Assembly (NCBI GenBank): GCA_002327315.1 | Contig: DCVI01000135.1 | Span: 34,634 to 66,732 of the forward strand | Reading direction: 5' to 3' | Length of the DNA: 32,099 nt | Source of the DNA: Syntrophaceae bacterium UBA2192 | GTDB lineage: Bacteria; Desulfobacterota; Syntrophia; Syntrophales; UBA2192 | Shown: positions 24,564 to 32,099 of the stretch, in pieces | How the letters are laid out: every line of letters begins with the position of its first letter | How positions within the stretch are numbered: position 1 is the stretch's first letter | The notes under the pieces: generated by a model | Told to the model about the DNA's origin: nothing | Database searches by the model: none | What the model saw: the letters and a program-made list of their open reading frames with translations, nothing else | Translations under genes and position numbers: made by a program

Positions 24564-26543
24564 TTAGCTTTTCAGCCCCTTCCGGGCCTCCCCCCTGGAT
24601 TCGTAGATGTGCGGGGCGAGTCCCCGCGCATTCATGCCTTCTCCCAGTTTCATTCGCAGGAAGGCACTGGTCGTGTACCGGGTGACGCTCTCGTAGAAGC
24701 TCGACACGATGGTTTTTACCGTTTCGACATAGGCGTCTGCGAGTTCCGGCAGAATGGAAAAGTTGTCGTAGTTTACGATCGCATTCACCTTCCGGCCCAG
24801 AGGGACCAGGATGGCTTCCGCCTGTGACCGAATCGCCTCGATATCCTCCATCGATCGGACATGAAGGCCCTCGAAATTGACGAAGAAGATGTTCGTAGAG
24901 GGATCATACGTCATCCGCTCGGACATCGGTTTGCCGAGTAGATCTTTTTTCAGATCCATGGGCGGCAGCCGGAAGATCCTCTCGTCCATCGTCTTCGGGT
25001 TCTTCACGATCGGCTTGAAATCCATGTAGGCCAGGATGTCCTTTTCCAGATCCACGCCGGGTGCAATCTCCGTCAGTTCCACGCCTTCCTCGGCCAGTGT
25101 GAAGACACAGCGCTCCGTCACGAAAACGACGTCGAGATTGTTCATCCTCGCTGTTTTCCCGCTGAAGGTCACCTGTTCGACATCGTTCACGAATTTCTTC
25201 ACGCCCCCCTCTTTTACGATCCGGAGCTTCCCGTCGTCGGCGGCCACCTTCGTCCCGCCCGCGGTAAAGGTCCCTACGAAGACCATTTTCTTCGAGTTCT
25301 GGCTGATGTCGATGAAGCCCCCGCAGCCCGCGAGCCGCGGACCGAAGCGGCTCACGTTTACGTTGCCGTGGCGGTCCATCTGCGCAAGCCCGAGACAGGC
25401 AAGGTCGAGCCCCCCTCCGTCGTAAAAATCGAACTGGAAGTGCATGTCCAGCAGGCAATCCATGTTCGTCGCAGCCCCGAAATCCATCCCGCCGGCGGGG
25501 ATCCCGCCTATCGAACCGGCCTCCGCCGTGAGGGTCAGGTATTCGAAAATCCCTTCCTCGTTGGCAACGCTGGCCACACCTTCCGGTATGCCGATCCCGA
25601 GATTGACGACCATGTTCGGCCGCAGCTCGAAGGCGGCACGGCGGGCAATGATCTTGCGGTAATCCATCTCGAGCGGTGCGACGCTCGCCGTCGGGACCTT
25701 GAACTCGCAGCTGAACGCCGGGTTGTATTGCGCACCGTAGGTCTGCCAGTGATTTTCCGGCCGGGCAACGACGACGCAGTCGACGAGGATCCCCGGGATT
25801 TTCACATGGCGAGGGTTCAGCGCGCCCCGGTCGGCGATGCGTTCGACCTGGACAATGACAAACCCGCCGGAGTTCTTAGCCGCCATGGCAATCGGGAGGA
25901 CCTCGAGCGTCATCGCCTCCCGTTCCATCGTGATGTTGCCGTCCATATCGGCAGTTGTACCCCGCAGAAATGCCACCTGAACCGGCATTGTCCTGTAAGC
26001 GAGGTACTCCTTGCCGTCGAAAGTGACGATCTCGACGAGATCCTCCTTTGTCACCGAATTGATCTTTCCCCCGTCCAGCCTCGGATCGACGAAGGTCCCG
26101 ATGCCGACCCTCGTGATCGTCCGGGGGTTGCCGGCGGCGATGTCGCGGAACATATGGGAGATGACGCCCTGCGGGAAATTGTAGGCCTCGATCTTTTCAC
26201 CGATTGCGATTTTCTGCATCTTCGGCGTCAAGTTCCAGTGTCCGGAGATCACCCGCTTCAGCAGCCCTTCACGGGCGAGACGGTTGACGCCCTTGTCCTT
26301 CCCGTCGCCGATTCCGGAGGCGTACAGCAGGGTCAGCCCCCGGGGCTCGCTGCTTTCCAGAAACCGCTTCTCGAGGGCGATGATCAGCTCGTCTGGAGCG
26401 CCGCCTCCCATGACGCCGTCCAGGGCGACCGTGTCACCGTCCCGGATGAGGCGCACGGCCTCGTCCGCCGATACGATCTTCCCGCGCTTCATATGGGCCT
26501 TGATATCATTTGCGACCGGGCTGACAATTTTGCGCTCGCTCAT
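24564..26543 (-). CDS. Fused acyl-CoA:acetate/3-ketoacid CoA transferase with C-terminal extension
   Basis: A 659-residue enzyme with alpha and beta CoA-transferase halves in one chain, as in E. coli YdiF (531 residues). The glycine loop DGVMGGGAP (around 42-50) and the beta-half motif TAEAGSIGGIPAGG are present; E341 is the expected catalytic glutamate that forms the enzyme-CoA thioester. It moves CoA between short or medium acyl acids, relevant to fermentation or fatty-acid breakdown. Residues ~520-659 form an extra domain (INFVNFEGL-like strand, then alternating helices and strands), STAS/SpoIIAA-like by eye. Start: the ATG at 26543 has GAGGGGGA upstream; an earlier ATG at 26564 has none. 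No thiolase or acyl-CoA dehydrogenase is nearby. Confidence 0.88.
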   Translation of the reverse strand: MSERKIVSPVANDIKAHMKRGKIVSADEAVRLIRDGDTVALDGVMGGGAPDELIIALEKRFLESSEPRGLTLLYASGIGDGKDKGVNRLAREGLLKRVISGHWNLTPKMQKIAIGEKIEAYNFPQGVISHMFRDIAAGNPRTITRVGIGTFVDPRLDGGKINSVTKEDLVEIVTFDGKEYLAYRTMPVQVAFLRGTTADMDGNITMEREAMTLEVLPIAMAAKNSGGFVIVQVERIADRGALNPRHVKIPGILVDCVVVARPENHWQTYGAQYNPAFSCEFKVPTASVAPLEMDYRKIIARRAAFELRPNMVVNLGIGIPEGVASVANEEGIFEYLTLTAEAGSIGGIPAGGMDFGAATNMDCLLDMHFQFDFYDGGGLDLACLGLAQMDRHGNVNVSRFGPRLAGCGGFIDISQNSKKMVFVGTFTAGGTKVAADDGKLRIVKEGGVKKFVNDVEQVTFSGKTARMNNLDVVFVTERCVFTLAEEGVELTEIAPGVDLEKDILAYMDFKPIVKNPKTMDERIFRLPPMDLKKDLLGKPMSERMTYDPSTNIFFVNFEGLHVRSMEDIEAIRSQAEAILVPLGRKVNAIVNYDNFSILPELADAYVETVKTIVSSFYESVTRYTTSAFLRMKLGEGMNARGLAPHIYESRGEARKGLKS

Positions 26544-26589
26544 CGCTTCTGGTCCCCCTCGCATTTTTTTCTGGTCAGCTTCTATGATA

Positions 26590-26627
26590 CCATGCCGGGT
26601 CCTGGCTATTGCCAGGACCCGGCATGG
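26590..26627 (-). terminator. Strong hairpin between two genes, possible terminator
   Basis: A perfect 17-bp stem (CCATGCCGGGTCCTGGC with its complement) and a TATT loop, located 37 bp after the stop of the exported repeat protein and 47 bp before the CoA-transferase start. No T-run follows on the minus strand (TATCATAG), so classical intrinsic termination is uncertain; it may act as an mRNA stabiliser or processing hairpin instead. Confidence 0.55.
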
Positions 26628-26663
26628 ATATTTCCAATATCGGCTTCTCCCGTCTTCCCGATT

Positions 26664-27254
26664 CTATTTCTTCTTCGCTTTCTCGACGGAAATCGCCAGC
26701 GCCTCGGTGTAGGTGATCAGGAACTCATCGCCTACTTTCACCTTATCGAGATTCTTGGGGTCCTCCGCCTTTGCAACCACCTTATTGCCATCCGGGCCCT
26801 TGAGGGTCAGGGTGCCCTTCTTCTTGTCGATGACCGTAACGGTGGCCGTCACCGTGGTCTGCCGGGCAGCCATTCCTGCGGGCATCTCACCGGGCTTGGC
26901 CCTGACGATGGCCGTTTTCTCCCCTGACGCCGAGACCGTATCGGGTTTGATCACTTCCACGGCGAGCGACTCGTAGAATTTCACCGTCACGAGATCGCCG
27001 ACCTTCACCTGGGGCAGGTTCACGGCCTCTTCTCCGACCTTGATGGTTCTCACTTCCCCCTTCGGTCCCTTGAGGGTGACCATCCGCGTATTGAGATCAA
27101 TGGCCTGTACGGTGGCAGTCATGACGGCCACCCTCTCCTTCACGACCTTGGGCTGCTCCGCCGGAGCCGCTCCCTTGGTTGCCTGTGCAAAGACCCCTGT
27201 CGACAGGGACAGCATCAATACAACACCCAGTGCGAGAACAAATACCTTCTTCAT
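26664..27254 (-). CDS. Exported protein with two DUF5666-like repeats
   Basis: A 196-residue exported protein of unknown function. The signal peptide (1 to about 23: MKKVFVLALGVVLMLSLSTG then VFAQA) is followed by two copies of a beta-rich unit: about 42-100 (VMTATVQAIDLNTRMVTLKG, GDLVTVKFYESLAVEV) and 132-192 (TTVTATVTVIDKKKGTLTLK, GDEFLITYTEALAISV). Both copies end in a conserved VGD-x-x-x-x-x-Y/F-x-E-x-LA-x-x-V pattern. The start ATG at 27254 is chosen for GAAAGGA eight bases upstream; ATG 27263 is an alternative. The domain resembles the small lipoprotein at 15531-16016. Confidence 0.78.
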   Translation of the reverse strand: MKKVFVLALGVVLMLSLSTGVFAQATKGAAPAEQPKVVKERVAVMTATVQAIDLNTRMVTLKGPKGEVRTIKVGEEAVNLPQVKVGDLVTVKFYESLAVEVIKPDTVSASGEKTAIVRAKPGEMPAGMAARQTTVTATVTVIDKKKGTLTLKGPDGNKVVAKAEDPKNLDKVKVGDEFLITYTEALAISVEKAKKK

Positions 27255-27312
27255 TTCATCCATCCTTTCTTTCCATGAGATTAGAACTTCTGACTTGTTG
27301 ACCCTTTTCCTG

Positions 27313-27340
27313 ATTGTAAACGAAAAAAAACGCAACGCAA
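27313..27340 (-). promoter_or_regulatory. Possible promoter of exported repeat protein
   Basis: On the minus strand TTGCGT (27335-27340) and TACAAT (27313-27318) are 16 bp apart, with an A-tract (T-run on this strand) in the spacer, about 60 bp before the start codon. The -10 matches 5 of 6, the -35 only 3 of 6. Confidence 0.3.
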
Positions 27341-27465
27341 ACAAAGCAGACAACTGACATCATCATGATCGAGAACTTCCTTCCGTTGTCTTTTCCGCCG
27401 TCGATTCATGAGTCATCTTGCTTCTGTCAAAAAAGGACCCTTTGCCGTATCGCCGATGTTGGAAC

Positions 27466-27795
27466 TCACCCTTTGCGATCGCCTTCCTTGTCGCCCATCT
27501 TCCTTTTACATAGAGATTTCATGGCTAAAGCAATGGCTCCAAGCAGGGCCTCTTCATCAACGGGTTTCCGCAAATATGCGGAGGCACCCAGCCGCATCGC
27601 CTGCTCCTCCATCCCCGCGCGATCCTGGCCGGAGATGAATATCACGGGCATTTGAACCCCGGAGGCGAGCAGCTGTTCCTGAAATTCAAAGCCGCCGATG
27701 CCGGGCAGTCGGATATCCAGGAGCAGACAAACCGGGCTGCATCTGAAATCAGATTGGCGAAACTCCTCGGCCAGCGCAAATGTTATAACACGGTA
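27466..27795 (-). pseudogene. Truncated response-regulator receiver domain
   Basis: An open stretch of 109 codons reads as most of a FixJ-type receiver domain: YRVITFALAEEF, then CLLLDIRLPGIGGFEF with the phospho-acceptor Asp, PVIFISGQDRAGMEEQAMRL and GASAYLRKPVDEEALLGAI with the conserved Lys-Pro. The first ~35 residues (the first strand and the acidic pair) are absent: a stop codon (27796-27798) directly precedes the remnant and no start codon exists before the middle of the domain. No HTH output domain follows. It is a 5'-truncated remnant; a working ATG at 27651 would encode only the last third. Confidence 0.72.
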
Positions 27796-27834
27796 TTAAG
27801 ACGAAATCATTAGATCTTTTCACCGTGGAGGGAA

Positions 27835-27874
27835 ATTGGACCTTTGTCCTATCCGCACTGGAGCTTTGTCCAAT
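27835..27874. repeat. ATTGGAC inverted repeat with nested TGGASCTTTGTCC direct repeat
   Basis: ATTGGAC (27835-27841) and GTCCAAT (27868-27874) form an inverted repeat. Within it, TGGACCTTTGTCC (27837-27849) and TGGAGCTTTGTCC (27859-27871) are direct copies with one mismatch, 22 bp apart (about two helical turns). The region lies next to the truncated end of the response-regulator remnant. It could be an operator or the scar of an element. Confidence 0.45.
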
Positions 27875-27947
27875 GCGATGTTGGAAAAGGAAAATGCGTT
27901 TCAGAAACAATAGAATTTTACAATGGGGTATCGTTAGACCGCGTGCG

Positions 27948-29441
27948 CTACTTCGCGGCGGGTATTGCTGTCGCCTCCCCCGGGCGCGGCGGGGCAGTCA
28001 CAATTATGGCCCCGACGTCCTTCAGCAGCCGCTGAAAATCGGGCGATGCCATGATGGCCTTCCCCGCAGCGGCGCGCAGGCGGTCGACGGCCTCGGCCGG
28101 CAGGGTGAAAGACGTGGGCAGTTCGTTCAGGTAATCCAGTTCCGCTTTGTCGTTCAGCGCGGCAAACGACACGTCGATGGCATAGATCGTCGCATCCGGC
28201 GTGCGCAGTGCGGCCGCCACTGCCGGGTCCTTGTTCGCGGCAAATGCGGGCGACTCCCGGAGCAGTTTCATGGCGTGCCACCGCGCCTGCTTGTCCCTCA
28301 ACAGCTCCGTCGTTTCGTAGGAATAGCGATCGATCGGGACACCCGCCGCTTTCAGCAGGATCTCCAGAGTGCCCGGCGGGGATTCCGACTTGTCCCACTG
28401 CGTTTTCGGCGAGGAGATTGAATTGACGACAAAGACGATGATCCTGCGTACGTGGTCGAGCGGTGTGGGCTGACCGACCAAATGCAGCGCTTCCATGATC
28501 TCCAGGGTGTCCAGCACGCTCCGCATGCCGAGGTTGTCCGAAACGCCGCCGTCCACGACGTGGATGTAGGGCCGGTTGACGCCGTCGCTGAACTCCGCCT
28601 CTTCCTTGACGTGGCGTGTCGCGCGCGCGGCGGGCCGTGGCGGGTCGACGGCGTCGACAAACGGCTTGATCCAGGGGGGCAGTTCGTAGCCGCAGGTGCC
28701 GCCATAATTGTTGAACGTGACGGGCGTAAGCACCACCGGCACGGCCGACGATGCGGCAGCGGCACGGGAGAGACGCATCGCACTGAGATCCGAGCAGAGC
28801 GCGTCGAAGGCCACCTGCGTAAAGGGCAGACGGGCGCCCGTCGTAATGTCGGTGGCCGACGCGATGATCATCGGGCCTTTCCCGCGATCGAGGTCGCCAA
28901 ACGTCGCGCCGTTGAACAGGATCTCGTCGTATAAATCGGCAGCCATCTCCGAACGGCCCCAGTTGGTCGACCACAGGGATGGCCAGTAGACCGGGTTGAT
29001 GGTGCGGGAGGTGATCTCGCCCTGCACGTCGCGCTTCAGGAAGCGCTTTTCGTAATCGTCGAAGAGCTTGTCACCGTAAAGACCGTAGGCGAGCGCCGTA
29101 AAGCTTCCGCCCGATATGCCGGTGATCGCGCTGACAGAGTCGAGCAGGCGTGCCTTGTTGCCTTTCGGCCCGACGACTTCGGTATCCCGCAGGAACTCGA
29201 GGACGCCGTAGGAGAACGCGGCCGCGCGAGTGCCGCCGCCCGAAAAGGCGAGGATCACCATGTTTTCGCTGCCCGACGAAACCATCGGGCGCGTAAGACC
29301 TCGATAGCCGTATTTCGGATCGAACTGGGTAATCGGCGGGTTGATCGGACGGTGGGCGCAGCCGACGAGCAGGAGAAACGCCGCAAGGACCAGCAATGAT
29401 GGCGTGCGCAATCGAGTCATGAATACGCCGCATCGGTTCAT
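27948..29441 (-). CDS. Patatin-like phospholipase lipoprotein
   Basis: A 497-residue patatin-like acyl hydrolase anchored by lipid: the signal LLVLAAFLLLVGC has its lipobox cysteine at residue 28. Motifs: GGGTRA from 68, nucleophile GISGGS with S110, and the dyad VVDGGVSDN with D297. Long inserts separate the motifs. The start ATG at 29441 has AAGGAG upstream. It should act at the outer membrane or in the periplasm on phospholipids; the substrate is unknown. It is the third patatin of the window and differs clearly in sequence from the other two. It begins 45 nt after the GH13 gene in the same direction and may share its transcript. Confidence 0.87.
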   Translation of the reverse strand: MNRCGVFMTRLRTPSLLVLAAFLLLVGCAHRPINPPITQFDPKYGYRGLTRPMVSSGSENMVILAFSGGGTRAAAFSYGVLEFLRDTEVVGPKGNKARLLDSVSAITGISGGSFTALAYGLYGDKLFDDYEKRFLKRDVQGEITSRTINPVYWPSLWSTNWGRSEMAADLYDEILFNGATFGDLDRGKGPMIIASATDITTGARLPFTQVAFDALCSDLSAMRLSRAAAASSAVPVVLTPVTFNNYGGTCGYELPPWIKPFVDAVDPPRPAARATRHVKEEAEFSDGVNRPYIHVVDGGVSDNLGMRSVLDTLEIMEALHLVGQPTPLDHVRRIIVFVVNSISSPKTQWDKSESPPGTLEILLKAAGVPIDRYSYETTELLRDKQARWHAMKLLRESPAFAANKDPAVAAALRTPDATIYAIDVSFAALNDKAELDYLNELPTSFTLPAEAVDRLRAAAGKAIMASPDFQRLLKDVGAIIVTAPPRPGEATAIPAAK

Positions 29442-29486
29442 GTCGATCTCCTTGCCAGACTATTGTGGATCTACTTTTATCATATA

Positions 29487-30965
29487 TCACGAGGGATTCA
29501 AACGGAAGAAATGCCAACGCCAGGGCCCCAGATCGACGTACAGACCGGCATCCCGCATATCGTCGCCAGTCCTGTCGTAGGATTCGCCCGACAGGACATC
29601 ATTGAGGAGCCACGTCCTTCCTCTCAGTCCATCCCAGGGAACCCTAACGAGCGCCTGGGAGGGCCCGGCCGAAAAATTCACGACGATCACGTAACGTTCC
29701 TCGCTCTTGACCCAGCACCAGGCGATAATATTCTCGCAGCTTCGGTTGTCGGGCCAGCCGCTTTTCTCGCAGAGGCGCCATTCGCCATTTCGAAAGACAT
29801 CATGATGGATCTCCTGCAGAAGGCATCCGTAGAAGGCCGCGAGATCCCGATCGACCGGCTCATCCGGGCGGCGGGCGAGAAAGACGGGCAACCTTACCTT
29901 CAGCCCCTCGAACTGCCCCTCGTGCAGCAGCCTGGCCCCGGGGAGAGTGAGGATCGCCACGGCCGCAGCGCGCCCTTTTCCGTCCGGAAAGGCGGCAGCG
30001 GCCCTTGGCTCGTCGTGGTTCTCTACGAACCGGACCATCCCCTCCTGGTAAGGAAGATCAGCCAGGAGGTGCTGACGCACATTCTCGGCATCCCCGTGTT
30101 CCATCCGGTCGTAGAGTTTCTTGTCGTAGCAGTAGTCAAAACCCTGATGCTGCAGTTCCCACTCCAGATCCCAGTATGCCTCGGCGATGAACTTGAACTC
30201 CGGCTGCTTCGCCTTGATCGCCGGGATGAGGGTGGGCCAGTAGTCCCCGGCGGGCCGCGCACCGGCCCGGGCCCCCCAGGTGCGCTCGAAGATCGCGTTC
30301 AGCATGAGCATGGCCATGTCGCAGCGGATGCCGTCGCACTGACCGGCGATCTCCGCGACCGTGTCGATCACCGCCTGCCTGAGCCCGGACTGAAAGGCGT
30401 TGAGCTGGAGCACATCGGGCCACGCCGGGAAGAAGGGGTCCCGGCCGCAGGCAAACACCTTTCCTCCCGCCTCGATGAAGGACGCCGGATCGTTCCTCGC
30501 GTCGTCGGCGTTCCCCTGGACAAAGTATTCGGGGCGATCGCCGACCCAGGGGTGGTCCGGCGCGACATGGTTCGGCACAAAGTCGAGGATGAGACGAATG
30601 CCGCGCTTTGCGAGAGCATTACGGGCTGCCGCGAGCCCCTGCGGACCGCCGAGGCGCCCATCGACGACGTAGCGCCGCACGCAGTAGGGCGAGCCGACAT
30701 TGTCCTCAGCCGAAAAGTCAGGAAGGGCTCTGCGGAAGTCATCGAGGAGCCCCTTGTTTCGCATGGAGATCTCGATCCCGGCCGGGCTTCGCTCCCAGAC
30801 GCCCATGAGCCACAGGGCGTCAAAACCGTGAGAGGCGATGGCATCCCACTCTGGCTCCGGAACCGTCGCGAGATTCACCGGCATCCGGTATTTTCGGCTC
30901 AGATCTCCCAGCCAGACCCAGGTGTTGATTTCATAGATGACCGGGTGCTTGGGCCATGCTCCCAT
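29487..30965 (-). CDS. GH13-family alpha-amylase-like glycoside hydrolase
   Basis: A 492-residue cytoplasmic enzyme (no signal) of the alpha-amylase superfamily, acting on alpha-glucosidic bonds. The (beta/alpha)8 motifs are in order: DFVPNH at 128-133, GIRCDMAML with the nucleophile D216, FIAEAYWDLEW with the acid/base E262, and VENHDEPR with the third acid D318. A short C-terminal beta domain follows (VVNFSAGPSQALVRV). The start ATG at 30965 (AAGGAG upstream) lies 7 nt after the upstream glycosidase, so the two form an operon. A role in breaking down glycogen, sucrose-like or glycosylglycerate compounds is inferred from the pair; the exact specificity is unknown. Confidence 0.85.
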   Translation of the reverse strand: MGAWPKHPVIYEINTWVWLGDLSRKYRMPVNLATVPEPEWDAIASHGFDALWLMGVWERSPAGIEISMRNKGLLDDFRRALPDFSAEDNVGSPYCVRRYVVDGRLGGPQGLAAARNALAKRGIRLILDFVPNHVAPDHPWVGDRPEYFVQGNADDARNDPASFIEAGGKVFACGRDPFFPAWPDVLQLNAFQSGLRQAVIDTVAEIAGQCDGIRCDMAMLMLNAIFERTWGARAGARPAGDYWPTLIPAIKAKQPEFKFIAEAYWDLEWELQHQGFDYCYDKKLYDRMEHGDAENVRQHLLADLPYQEGMVRFVENHDEPRAAAAFPDGKGRAAAVAILTLPGARLLHEGQFEGLKVRLPVFLARRPDEPVDRDLAAFYGCLLQEIHHDVFRNGEWRLCEKSGWPDNRSCENIIAWCWVKSEERYVIVVNFSAGPSQALVRVPWDGLRGRTWLLNDVLSGESYDRTGDDMRDAGLYVDLGPWRWHFFRLNPS

Positions 30966-30972
30966 CTCTCTT

Positions 30973-32099
<1,127 letters not shown>

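Noticed and set aside
27365..27655. Plus-strand open frame in the intergenic region
   Set aside because: It is antisense to the receiver-domain remnant, which explains its coding-like composition.

Overview
The window looks like a piece of a GC-rich, Gram-negative anaerobe's chromosome, most likely Desulfobacterota (a 'deltaproteobacterial' lineage such as the Syntrophales group). This is inferred from gene content and style: an N-type ATPase operon, outer-membrane lipoproteins, an RND efflux system, a type Vd patatin autotransporter, a fused acyl-CoA:CoA transferase and PAS-rich regulators. No rRNA, tRNA, CRISPR array or intact mobile element is visible. Nearly all genes lie on the minus strand; only the patatin autotransporter (12371-14701) and two small exported proteins (15034-16016) are on the plus strand.

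Region 1 (42-8275, minus) is a complete N-ATPase operon in the order atpD-C-Q-R-B-E-F-A-G. Its c subunit carries the Na+-ligand pattern, so it is predicted to be a Na+-translocating ATPase. Just upstream, in the same orientation and closely spaced, are two paralogous sensor-like genes with an RsbRD_N-like helical domain, one soluble and one with added membrane segments. Region 2 (8276-14701) holds a three-PAS LuxR-type regulator with an unusually regular 143-residue triplication, a periplasmic YiiX/NlpC-like papain-fold amidase, and, divergently, a PlpD-like patatin/POTRA/beta-barrel protein.

Region 3 (14702-16062, plus) has an AT-rich upstream region, a Lys/Ala-rich exported repeat protein ending in a textbook terminator, and a small lipoprotein. 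Region 4 (16063-22749, minus) is an RND tripartite efflux operon (adaptor, pump, outer-membrane factor) with a K+-channel-like gene at its 3' end; a plausible sigma-70 promoter precedes it. Region 5 (22870-32099, minus) is a mixed block: a cytoplasmic DUF3734-type patatin, a wrecked AspT/YidE-family transporter reduced to its two ends, a CoA transferase with an extra C-terminal domain, an exported two-repeat protein, a truncated response-regulator receiver, a patatin-like lipoprotein, and a glycoside hydrolase pair (GH13 plus an MGH/GH63-like enzyme that runs off the right edge).

The points most worth following up are the sensor pair attached to the Na+ ATPase, the PAS triplication with invariant His/Cys positions, the three different patatins (cell surface, cytoplasm, lipoprotein) within 17 kb, the K+ channel coupled to the efflux operon, the CoA-transferase extension, and the two gene remnants that mark past deletions.
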